Below are positions 1 through 8,192 of a stretch of 64,000 nt of DNA, one piece after another (position 1 is the stretch's first letter; each line of letters starts with the position of its first letter). Source of the stretch: Microcebus murinus (lineage: Eukaryota > Chordata > Mammalia > Primates > Cheirogaleidae); contig NC_134108.1 of assembly GCF_040939455.1 (NCBI RefSeq), forward strand, positions 38,608,501 to 38,672,500, written 5' to 3'. Under the pieces are notes generated by a model that was given only the letters and a program-made list of their open reading frames with translations, made no database searches and had not been told where the DNA came from. The position numbers and the translations under genes are program-made.

Positions 1-604
1 CTTATGAGACATATTTAGATTATTACGCAGGTGAAGAAAAGTCTTAAAGAGAAATACTGATTTTTCCATTTCTTTCTAACAGTCAAAGAAAGATATCTCT
101 TGGTTTGTTTTTATAACACCCAAGTGTTCAGTCACAGATTTAATCAATCATGCAGATGTTTGATCAATTGTCCAAATGTTTTTGTCAACTTTATGTGAAA
201 TAATTGAATGGATCAAACTGACTTAAGTTGTTATCTTAACGTACAGCAGAATTAGACTGAGGAAAGTATTAAATGGAGCTCATCCACACAGCCTTACTGA
301 AGAAATAGAAAGTCATACACCTCCATCAATTCTTATGGTCATGCCTTTTTACTTTGGTAAATCGAACTCATTAAAATTTGTTAGAGAGCTTCTGCCCACA
401 GAAACGAACTTAGGACAAAGTGATATATTTGGATATATTTTCCATTCTATAAAATTTGAAAAAAATGTAGATTGGTAGCTAGATTTTATATTTGTCTCAC
501 CTTAGATGAAGTTCAAAACTGGATATGTCACTTTAGTTTCCTTAAAATTAATTGTTGTCAAAATAAAATTAATAATATTGCTTAGTAGCATAAAGAAAGA
601 ACAG
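1..604. other. Unassigned AT-rich sequence
   Basis: I see no gene, RNA or recognisable repeat here. The sequence is AT-rich, with short stop-laden frames and no splice-flanked open frame that I would defend. Confidence 0.5.
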
Positions 605-775
605 GATTTGAAGACTAACATATCTAGTTTCAAATACCGGTTCTGCTCTTGTAATGAACCTGATCTTGGGTAAGTACATGACTTCCTTAATCCTAAATTT
701 ACTCATCTGTAAATTTCAGTGTTATTGTAAAGATTAGCTATAATAAATATACAATGCCTTGTGCTTGTACCGATT
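605..775 (+). repeat. MIR SINE fragment
   Basis: The order of motifs is that of a sense MIR: a 'gttctgctcttgtaatgaacc' type core, 'tgatcttgggtaagtacatgactt', then 'tactcatctgtaaa' and a degenerate tail. These match the MIR core (tRNA-derived SINE) in order, with heavy divergence expected of a Mesozoic element. Ends are approximate. Confidence 0.7.
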
Positions 776-892
776 ATGATTTTCCTTAATTCTCAGAATT
801 GGTATATCTTTTTAAAATCAATATGAAATTTCAGACTTACACTAGTTTTTGTGATCTTCCTACCCTCAACCTCAAATGTGCAAATATTTGAA

Positions 893-1345
893 TAGTATTC
901 ACTCATTCATTTAATAAATGTTCTTTTAACACCTACTTTGTTTCTGGGCACTGTCTTGGTAATGAGGTTACATTGAGGGACAAATAGACATAGTCTCTGA
1001 TCAATTAGGATTTGAAATTAATTTGGAAGAAAGAATAAATAAGTGAATAATTAGATAAACACACTATTGTGAAATGTACTCTACTTTAAAAAAGTATAGT
1101 TACTGTAAGAAAGTAGAATTGAAAGGCCTGGTTTATATTGGATTGTCCAAGAGAGGTCTGAGTGACATTTAATTTAATTCCTGAAGGATTAGTATGATTA
1201 GGTGGTAAATCATAAGAAAAATGGCAATTCTAGGCAGAGAAAACTAATGTGCAAAAATCACAAGATTGGCGGGGTTGGAAAGTTTGGACAAGAGGTGGCA
1301 TGATCAGAGGGGAAGCAGGGTAGTGGAAGAGAGACTATGAAAGCA
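893..1345 (-). repeat. L2 LINE 3' end, antisense
   Basis: Reads as the reverse complement of the L2 3' end: 'attcatttaataaatgtt', 'gggcactgtcttgg', then 'gacaaatagacatagtctctgatc'. Further on come 'gtctgagtgacattt', 'cctgaaggatt', 'ctaggcagagaaaac' and 'gtgcaaaaatcacaag', which is the upstream L2 region in the expected order. The C-terminal reverse transcriptase tail and 3'UTR are too decayed to code. Boundaries are approximate. Confidence 0.72.
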
Positions 1346-1639
1346 TCTTGGAATAACTCAAATGTAATCTTGAAATGCTTGAAATAAGCACATGCTTTAG
1401 CCTGTCCTCTCCCTTCTTCTACCAAATTCATATAGAAGTTAGAAAAGAACATTTTAAATTCTCAATGCTCAAAAACAAGGAGAATTCTCAGAGGACTGAA
1501 CGTGAGAAGAAATCCTGAAAGCAGAGGTCAAATTAAAAACAATGAATGCATAATATGCAAGAGAAAGTTCTGTCACAGAAACTAATACAAAATAAGGCTG
1601 CTTCATGCTCTCAGCAGTAGACACCAGGGGCCACAGAGC
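1346..1639. other. Unassigned sequence
   Basis: Short stretch between the L2 relic and the L1 ORF2 relic. No coding frame or repeat that I can name. Confidence 0.4.
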
Positions 1640-2071
1640 CTAGAGCAACCAACAAGATGATTAACTGTGGCACACAAAAAGAAATGTATAAAGCAAACAC
1701 TGGTAGCTGTACAAAGTAAAATGGACAAATTCACATTCACAGTAAGAGGCTGCACATCCCTCTCTCAGAAACCAACCAGGAAACCGCCAACTAATAAGGA
1801 GGGATACGGAGGAGTTGTGTAATGCGCTTAACAAGCCTGACTGAGTAGCTATGCAAAGAAATCTACCATACACTCAAAACTACATATCATTTTCAAGCAT
1901 ACAGATTACAGCCACAAAAATTTACCATGCGTTAGACCACAATGGAAATGTCAGCAAATTCCATAAAGGTGATATTATACAGGCTATAGTTACTTATTCA
2001 TCAACAATTATGAGAAATTGCACAACTCAAAAAAAAATCCCATATACAAGGAAATTAAACATACAACACAC

Positions 2072-2120
2072 GTACACACACACACACACACACACACCCA
2101 CACACCACTATATACACACA
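2072..2120. repeat. (CA)n microsatellite
   Basis: About 15 near-perfect AC units followed by interrupted CACAC/TATACACAC units, inside the L1 ORF2 relic. Likely polymorphic in length. Confidence 0.9.
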
Positions 2121-2286
2121 ATTACAAATAATTATTAGGATAAACCAAAAATCAATATGGAAATTGTAAACTATTTGGAGCTGAGTAACAAATTAAAATG
2201 CTATGTAACAAAACTTGAGGGTATGGCTGAAGCTACTGAGAGAAAAATGTATGAACTCATACATATCTATTTGAAAAGAAGATTGA

Positions 2287-2304
2287 AAATAAACAACCTA
2301 TACT
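2287..2304. repeat. Target site duplication, left copy
   Basis: AAATAAACAACCTATACT. The right copy at 2421-2437 is the same except for one A in a short run. The pair brackets the 2305-2420 L1 tail, and joining the flanks restores continuous old-L1 ORF2 sequence. Confidence 0.85.
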
Positions 2305-2420
2305 CTTTTTTTTCATTTTTTTTATTTTAGCATATTATGGGGGTACAAGTGTTAAGGTTACATATATTGCCCATGCCCCCCTCCCCCCTCGAGTAAGAGC
2401 TTCAAGCGTATCCATCCCCC
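2305..2420 (-). mobile_element. 5'-truncated lemur-type L1 3' end, antisense
   Basis: Begins with an interrupted T-rich tail and then reads antisense into the tail box (GCATATTATGGGGGTA), a C-rich block and 'aagcgtatccatccccc'. Only about 116 bp of 3'UTR were copied. Typical retrotransposition hallmarks are present: a poly(A)-equivalent tail, severe 5' truncation and a 17-18 bp target duplication. Low decay suggests a recent, lineage-specific insertion. It differs from the two other L1 tails of this window upstream of the tail box. Confidence 0.85.
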
Positions 2421-2437
2421 AAATAACAACCTATACT
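2421..2437. repeat. Target site duplication, right copy
   Basis: AAATAACAACCTATACT, the partner of 2287-2304. Confidence 0.85.
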
Positions 2438-2860
2438 TTTAACACAAAAAACTAGGAAAATAAAACAAAAAAATATAAAATAGAAGAAGAGTATAATATA
2501 AATAAAAGCATAAACTGACTAATTAGAAAACAAAAAGTAAAAAACTGATTAATAAAAACAAAAACGGTACTTTGAAAGATCGATAAGCTACTTTAGCAAG
2601 TATGGTCAAGATTAAAAGGTACAAATATTTGTCAGAAATGAAAAATGAAACAATAGAGATTGAAAAATTATAGGAAGATAAACTTTAAAGCATTGTGCTT
2701 ATAAATCTAGATTAGATGAATAACTAATTTCAAAAAATATGTTTCAAATGTATGTATTTTTTGAAGTATATCATAGTTCCAAAATGAGTTTAAAATTAAT
2801 AATAAGTATTAATAAAAATATATTCTCCAAGAAAATTTAGAAAGGGAGAAAAAAGGAATC
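2421..2860 (+). pseudogene. Old L1 ORF2 relic, reverse transcriptase start
   Basis: Continuation of the 1640-2304 relic after the nested insertion. Landmarks are 'ctttgaaagatcgataagct', 'gtcagaaatgaaaaatgaaac' and 'gattagatgaataact', which correspond in order to the ORF2 region just before and at the start of the reverse transcriptase domain. The frame is destroyed. Confidence 0.65.
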
Positions 2861-3273
2861 CAGCTAAAATGGTCCAGGTGAGTAAATGCAGTGGCACAAA
2901 AAAATGTTTCTTATTAGTGCATGTAAGTGGGCTGTAGAATTCTGTGTCATGAAAGATTTTGAGGCGAGAAGGCAGGAGCTGAAATTCCTGCCAGAGAAGA
3001 GCCAGGAGATTCAGAAATTGCTCATAGAGAGAAGGGATGTTTAATACAGAAAGAAAGAAGTAATTTAAACTTATTTATTAATATTTTTCATCACCGAAAC
3101 CATTAAGTCTCAAACATTCATTCTGCTTTTTTTTTTTAGTCCTGAATCTCAGAATCTAGGTTATGAGAATTTTTAATTTAAAACATTTAGTAGCTCTGTG
3201 AGACCTGCAAAAGTTAATAGAAAAAAGAGTGACTTCTAATATTTTTACCCAGTAAGTGCTCAGAATTTAAAAA
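2861..3273. other. Unassigned sequence
   Basis: No recognisable gene or repeat. Contains a short T run at 3128-3138. Confidence 0.4.
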
Positions 3274-3275
3274 TC

Positions 3276-3420
3276 ATTCTAATAATAATTTATACAATTT
3301 TTGAGGCTTTCCAAAAATATTAATTTTTCTGGCCCAACCCACACTTATAGCTCTTAATAATATTAATGTTTCAGAAAAGTGCATACAGCTTCAAAAATTG
3401 TATAAATTATCTTTTAGAAT
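3276..3420. repeat. 145-bp element with ~34-bp terminal inverted repeats
   Basis: The left end (3276-3308) and the right end (3387-3420) are inverted copies of each other, about 90% identical, sharing AATTTATACAATTTTTGA. The roughly 78-bp interior is not palindromic. Short length, matched ends and lack of coding capacity fit a miniature inverted-repeat DNA transposon. I cannot name the family, and no clear flanking target duplication is visible. Confidence 0.55.
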
Positions 3421-3661
3421 TGAGTTGGAAAAGAGTAGGAAACATCTGACCTTTACTCCAGTTATACAATGCTCTATTATGATGATGTGAATTTTATCTA
3501 TTTGTTTCTAAACTTTATAAATGACAAGTATGCTTTTGTTTTTACTATCAGGGCTGCAAATGTAAACCTGGAATCCAACTCGAGAGGTAGATGGAAGAAG
3601 GGGTTAAGGTCACTGGATATGTTGGTGGCCCAAGTAGTGCCATGTTGGAACCTGCTTTCTC
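3421..3661. other. Unassigned sequence
   Basis: No recognisable repeat. A 75-codon plus-strand frame runs from 3469 into the next repeat, and nothing about it suggests a protein. Confidence 0.35.
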
Positions 3662-3790
3662 CCATTTTTTTTAAATTAATGTATTTATTTCAATAGATTT
3701 ACAGGGTACAAATGGTTTTTGTTACATGGATGAATTGTATAGTGGTGAAGTGAGGGCTTTTAGTGTACCCATCACCTGAATTGTGGCCCC
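3662..3790 (-). mobile_element. L1 3'UTR fragment, antisense
   Basis: T-rich start, then 'tttatttcaatagattta', 'gggtacaaatgg', 'gttacatggatgaattgta' and 'agtgtacccatcacctgaatt'. This is the reverse complement of an L1MA/L1P-type 3' end. Truncated to about 125 bp. Confidence 0.75.
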
Positions 3791-3917
3791 TTCTGTTTTG
3801 ATTTTAAGAGATTGTGTCAGTTTTACACAAGATTATTTAAAATACACAAAATTAATAAATAAATTAGAAGTAAGTATTATTAAAACCATGTGAGAAAACT
3901 GCACAGTTGAGTAGACT

Positions 3918-4310
3918 AGTTTGTTAGGGCTGCCGTAACAAAGTACCATAGGAGGCACACAGAAATTTCTGTTTGCACAGTTTGAGAGGCTACAAGTTCT
4001 AGATCAAGGTGTCTGCAGGGTTGGTTCCTTTTCAGGCCTTTCTCTTTGTCTTGTAGATGGTCATCTTTTCCTAGTGTTTTCGCAAGGTCTTCCCTCTGTA
4101 CCTATCTGTGACAAAATGTCCTCTTGTTGTAAAAGGGATTAAAGGTCATATTGCATTAAGACTCATCCTAATGACTTAATGACTCGTTTTAACTTACTCA
4201 TCTCTGTAAAGACTCTATCTCCAAATATAGTCACTTTGGGAAGTATTGTAAGTTGGACTTCAGCATATGAATTTGAGATGGGGGTACTCTTCAGCCCGTA
4301 AGAGAGGGCT
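3918..4310 (-). repeat. MaLR (MLT1-type) solitary LTR, antisense
   Basis: Starts 'agtttgttagggctgccgtaacaaagtacc', continues 'gatcaaggtgtctgcagggttgg', 'gtagatggtcatctt', 'ccaaatatagtcac' and 'acttcagcatatgaattt', and ends 'cagcccgtaa'. This is the order of an MLT1-family LTR read antisense (ERVL-MaLR). No internal retroviral region accompanies it, so it is a solitary LTR. Subfamily not assigned. Confidence 0.75.
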
Positions 4311-4471
4311 TGTGCAGACTACAAAATCAAAAGGACAAGCGGGAAAAACAAGTGCCATAAAGAAATCTTTATAGAAGCACTGTGTGAGGCAAGGAAAGAA
4401 AATGATTTGAGAGTATTTAAAATGCAAACTTGGCTAAATACAGGTCAAGCAATTTAAACTAATTTCCAATC
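4311..4471. other. Unassigned spacer
   Basis: Nothing recognisable between the MaLR LTR and the MER1-like element. Confidence 0.4.
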
Positions 4472-4479
4472 CCTTACCA

Positions 4480-4751
4480 CTGTGGTCCCCAACCCCCAGT
4501 ACTGGTCCGCAGCCTTGTAGAGACTGGCCGCAGACCTCCGCAGCCCCCCACCCCTTCCGCCACGGAAAAATTGTCTTCCATGAAACTTAGGAAGCGAGGG
4601 ACATGAGTGGCAGGCCAAGACGCTTCATCTGTGTTTACAATGGCTCCCCTCCCCACGGCTCACATCACTGCCTGAGCTCTGCCTCTCCCATCCCACTCCC
4701 ACCACCCATGGAAAAATTGTCTTCCCTGAAACCCATCCCTGGGGATCGCTG
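4480..4751. mobile_element. MER1-like hAT miniature transposon, copy A
   Basis: Begins like the MER1 terminal repeat (TGGTCCCCAACCCCC) and ends GGGGATCGCTG. Flanks CCTTACCA (4472-4479) and CCCTGCCA (4752-4759) match at 6 of 8 positions, with transitions only, fitting the 8-bp target duplication of hAT elements. It is CpG- and C-rich for this window. The sub-terminal motif GGAAAAATTGTCTTCC occurs twice, near 4563 and 4710. It shares its interior with the element at 5280-5546. No transposase. Confidence 0.7.
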
Positions 4752-5270
4752 CCCTGCCATAACTCCAAAATACTTTATTGTTTCCCATAGTTTGTTGTAT
4801 TAACTGACTTCATTGTGTGAGAGCTTTTAGAAAATGCCTTATACACACTAAGGTCTTAGTATTAGCTGCTGCCTCCACCATCATTGTCATTTTGTCACCG
4901 TCATTGTCATTGTCATTGTTCCCACATCCTAGTACTCAACACAGCCTTCCTGTAAGGAAATGGTATGCTCATATCTGTCTCCCTCAACAATCGTGAGTTC
5001 CCAAAAGGCACACTCACTTCATTGTCTTCATATCAGGATACACTGCACAGCGCTTGACACCTAGAATGTGTAAACCAATGTTGAACTTAAAACAGGAAAA
5101 TAAAAACAAAACATGGATGCCCCATTTTTAACTTCTTTTTTCTTAAAAGCTTGGACTACACGTATGTTCTGATAAGTGCTGAATGAAATTGAGATATTTG
5201 TTTAAATATACAAATGAAGTTTCTTTCTTGGGAAACAAATAAAAGAAAAAAGATTTACTGAGGTAACTCA
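4752..5270. other. Spacer with possible L2 tail
   Basis: Contains a short imperfect ATTGTC array near 4879-4919. From about 4985 to 5090 the sequence resembles a sense L2 3' end (GTGAGTTCCC..., CACTGCACAGCGCTTGACAC, 'aatgttgaact'), but decay makes this weak. Confidence 0.4.
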
Positions 5271-5289
5271 GTAGATTTACTGAGGTAAC
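5250..5289. repeat. Short tandem duplication at transposon edge
   Basis: A unit reading GATTTACTGAGGTAAC occurs twice, 22 bp apart. The second copy overlaps the left end of the adjacent MER1-like element, so the element terminus was duplicated after or during insertion. Confidence 0.7.
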
Positions 5290-5546
5290 CCAACCCCCAG
5301 GCTGCAGAGCTGCACCGCTCTTTCCCACCCCCTCACCCCATCCATGGAAACATTGTCTTCCATGAAACTTAGGAAGGGTGGAGGGTACATGGACAGCAAG
5401 ACTCCAGCAGCTGGCTAGAGAGCAAAGCTTCATCTGTATTTACAGCCGCTCCCCGTCACTCCCATCACTGCCTGAGCTCCACCCCCCCCTGGAAAATTGT
5501 CTTCCATGAAATCAGTCCCCAGTGCCAAAAAGATTGGGGACCACTG
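5280..5546. mobile_element. MER1-like hAT miniature transposon, copy B
   Basis: Same orientation and nearly the same length (267 bp) as copy A at 4480-4751. Its right end GATTGGGGACCACTG is a well-preserved MER1-type terminus, preceded by 'cagtccccagtgccaaaa'. It has the same doubled sub-terminal GTCTTCCATGAAA motif and the shared interior 'gcttcatctgtatttacag' and 'catcactgcctgagctcca'. The left end is altered by a local duplication. A partial target duplication (GATTTA) is visible. No transposase. Confidence 0.72.
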
Positions 5547-6269
5547 ATTTAGAAGCTCAGGAGAAAAACACGAGGGAGCTAATTTTAAACCACTAAGGAA
5601 TTTCAATTTGGTAGTGTTTGTAAAATGCTTTGAAGATGCAGGGTGATGCATGTGCATGTTTTTGAACTTGGCAAAAAGCAAAAGGACACTGAATACATAA
5701 AACCAGATGGAGTGTGAAAAACATGAAAAAAAAAGTGAAAACTAAATCAGTAAGAAAACAGTGTTTTTAGAAATAATTGAGATTTTTCTTGTCATCTGTA
5801 ATGGCAAAGGTTCAACTTTAATAAGAGAAAAACATAATTTTTAAAGTGTTCTACTTTTAAACATATTTTTATTTTAAAGGATGTTAAATGAAAGATATTA
5901 ATAGTGTGATCATTATACTTTCTTCCAGAAAGTAAAAATGAGATGTCTTTGTAAACATGGGCAGAACAGAAAAGCTCTGCTTGGCCTGAACGCCTCATAC
6001 TTTTGAGCGTGTGAGATTTTATTTTGGTGCAGTCCACAGGCACTGTAGGTAGCTTCTTCATCTGATGCTGTTGCTGTTGTTGGTTGTATGTCTTGTTTTC
6101 TACTTGATGGAACTTCATTATAAAAGACCTGCCTTTATTGGTATAATTTAATAGTCCCTTTGGTACTGCTGCCCATCACTTTATACTCACATTGCATTTT
6201 TTAAAAAATAATTCAAGTGTCTACTTTAGAAGGAGGCTGGCAGGATTTGAAGAGCTCTAAATTAAGACC
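5547..6269. other. Unassigned sequence
   Basis: No recognisable gene or repeat. A 108-codon minus-strand frame (5792-6118) has low-complexity composition with a glutamine run from a small TGTTGC repeat near 6065-6085, and I do not regard it as a gene. Confidence 0.4.
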
Positions 6270-6480
6270 TGGCTGGCATGACATTCTGGTCAGCTAGGAA
6301 TTTGATATAGGACAATGGGTAACTCATTTAATTTCTCTAACCTCTTACTTTCTTATTTGAAAGATGAGGGAAATAATACCTATTCTTGCTATCTAATATA
6401 GTTGTAATGAGGATCATAGTTACAATGAAGATCATCTGAGAATATGTACATAAAAATACTTCTTAAATGAAGTGTGACTT
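6270..6480 (+). repeat. MIR SINE
   Basis: Sense MIR landmarks: 'gggtaactcatttaatttct', 'aacctcttac', 'gaaagatgagggaaataata', 'cctattcttgctatctaa', and 'gttgtaatgaggat'. Good agreement in order with the MIR core and 3' region. Confidence 0.75.
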
Positions 6481-6726
6481 ACCTTATTACTATGTATTTA
6501 ACAGAACTCATAATTGACTTCCCTCAGATGACCAGCTTCCACCTTTCAGGTCATATCAATGACAAGACATGCCTGTTCTCTACATATTGCTCAGAGAAAT
6601 TGTAGCAAGCAGCTTCTATCCTTGAAAGTTTGGTTGTATATAGAATTGAAAAAAAAACACTCAAAAATATCCAATTAGGATTCTTTATGAATATGTGAAT
6701 AAGAAGACTGAAGACCCAAGATGGTT

Positions 6727-6790
6727 AATAAGATGCTTAAGATCCGTGTACTCTGTGTACTCTGTAATAAGATGCTTAAGATCCGTGTAC
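6727..6790. repeat. Exact 25-bp direct repeat
   Basis: Two identical 25-bp copies (6727-6751 and 6766-6790, core AGATGCTTAAGATCCGTG) are separated by 14 bp. The spacer repeats the last bases of the unit (CTCTGTGTACTCTGT), consistent with slippage or a recent local duplication. Confidence 0.95.
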
Positions 6791-6894
6791 GATATTTAAT
6801 TTAATGCATGCTATGGCTAATGCATGATGTTATTGGAACTAATCACTGGACTACATTTCTCTGGAGTACAGGGCCTTGTCTTGACATTTTAAAT

Positions 6895-7118
6895 CAGGGG
6901 TCAGCAAACTACAGCCCATGGGCCAAATCTAGCTCAACACTTTTTTCTATAAATAAAATTTTTTTGGCATATAGACACAACCATTTATTTAGGTATCATC
7001 TGTGGCTGCTTTCACAGGACAGTGGCAGAGTTGAATAGTTGCAACAGAAAACATCTGGCTCACAAAGCCTAAAATATTTGCTCTCTGGCTCTATACAGAA
7101 AAAGTTTGCTGACCTCTG
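6895..7118. mobile_element. Non-autonomous hAT-Charlie-type element, 224 bp
   Basis: The left end CAGGGGTCAGCAAACT and right end AGTTTGCTGACCTCTG form 16-bp terminal inverted repeats with one mismatch. Between them is 'ccatgggccaaatct', 'ctataaataaaat', 'tggctgctttcacagg', 'agagttgaatagttgcaac' and 'gcctaaaatatttgctctctgg', a very common mammalian hAT family. Flanking TTTTAAAT and TTTTAGAA are a decayed 8-bp target duplication. No transposase is encoded. Confidence 0.82.
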
Positions 7119-7259
7119 TTTTAGAATAATTATTTTTTATATAATTCTTTGGAATATCTTTAAAAACTGATATATACTTTTTAGGACAAAATTCAAATAT
7201 TTCAGAAGCATACAAAGTAAAATGTAAAAGAAAAAACTTTCCATTCATCTTCCATTACT

Positions 7260-7335
7260 TTTCTGTCACCTTTGGAGCCTACCAGAACTGTCTGGCACAG
7301 AGTAAATGGTCATCGATAAATTTTTGTCAACAGAA
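7260..7335 (+). repeat. L2-like 3' tail fragment
   Basis: 'ctgtctggcacagagtaaatgg' followed by 'cgataaatttttgtcaacagaagga' resembles the end of L2 (or MIR), then runs into a GA-rich patch (7336-7380). Short, so uncertain. Confidence 0.45.
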
Positions 7336-7654
7336 GGAAGGAAGAAGGGAGGAAGAAAGGGATGTTGAGAGGGAGAGACAATAACACTTTGTCAAGGTGA
7401 CAAGTACAAAGGTCAAAATCAAGGTCTTAAACTCATGAAAAGAGAAAAAACAGTGATTTTTCAGTCCTCCATCTTATTCTAAAACTTGATATCCATTTCT
7501 GCCACATTACCTCTTTGAGTATTCTGAACAAAATAATAGATTTATCTTTGATTGCTATATTTTTCTTTCATTTCTAATACTAGAGAGATGCAACGTAAGA
7601 CAGCGTTTGTGAGATACTTAGTTTTGGGCTACCACATTATACATAGAATAAATA

Positions 7655-8190
7655 CTAGTAGCCCTCCTTTATCCATGGGGAGATACATTCCAAGAACCCC
7701 AATGGATGCCTGACACCATGGATAGTACTGAACCCTATGTATGTTTTTTCCTATACATACATAGCTGCAATCAAGATTAACTTATAAATTAAGCATTGTA
7801 AGAGATTAAAAATAACTAATAATAAAATAGAGCAATTATAAAAACATGTTTTCGTCACTACTCTTGCCCTTTGGGACAGGCCATTGTTAGGTGAAATAAG
7901 GATTACTTGAACACAAGCACCGCAGTACCATGACAGTCAATCTGATCACCAAGATGGCTACGAAGTGACTAACTGGGCAGGTAGCATCTATGGCACAGGT
8001 ACACTGGACAAAGGGGTGATGGCACAGGTGGGACAGCACAAGATTTCATCATTCTACTTGGAATGGTGTGCAATTTAAAATTTATGAATTGTTTATATGT
8101 GAAAATGTCCATTTAATATTTTTGAACCATGATTTATTGTGAGTAACTGAATCTGCAGAAAGCAAAATCGTGGGTAAGGGAGGACTGCTG
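7655..8190. mobile_element. Tigger-type (MER2-like) DNA transposon, 536 bp
   Basis: The terminal region AGTAGCCCTCCTTTATCC is mirrored by the right end GGTAAGGGAGGACTGCTG. Internal signatures are 'tggatgcctgacaccatgg', 'agtactgaaccctatgta', 'taactaataataaaatagag', 'ggctacgaagtgactaac' and 'gagtaactgaatctgcagaa', those of a non-autonomous TcMar-Tigger/MER2 element. A flanking TA is present on the right (8191-8192) and just left of the start, as expected for this superfamily. No transposase frame. Confidence 0.78.
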
Positions 8191-8192
8191 TA

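Larger units (their letters stand above)
1640..2304 (+). pseudogene. Old L1 ORF2 relic, endonuclease part
   Basis: Degenerate sense L1 ORF2. Recognisable pieces in order are 'tataaagcaaacactggtag', 'accacaatggaa' and 'caaggaaattaaac', and 'aacaaaacttgagggtatgg' near the end of the endonuclease domain. Many frameshifts and stops leave no functional frame. A CA microsatellite has grown inside it, and a lemur-type L1 tail interrupts it at 2305. It resumes at 2421. ORF2 encodes the endonuclease and reverse transcriptase of autonomous L1; this copy is dead. Confidence 0.65.

Noticed and set aside
2072..2120. Repeat array as a possible CRISPR
   Set aside because: Dinucleotide CA repeat without spacers; this is vertebrate DNA.
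4474..4803. GC-rich overlapping frames as a CpG-island promoter with a first exon
   Set aside because: The CpGs belong to a MER1-like transposon with an 8-bp target duplication.
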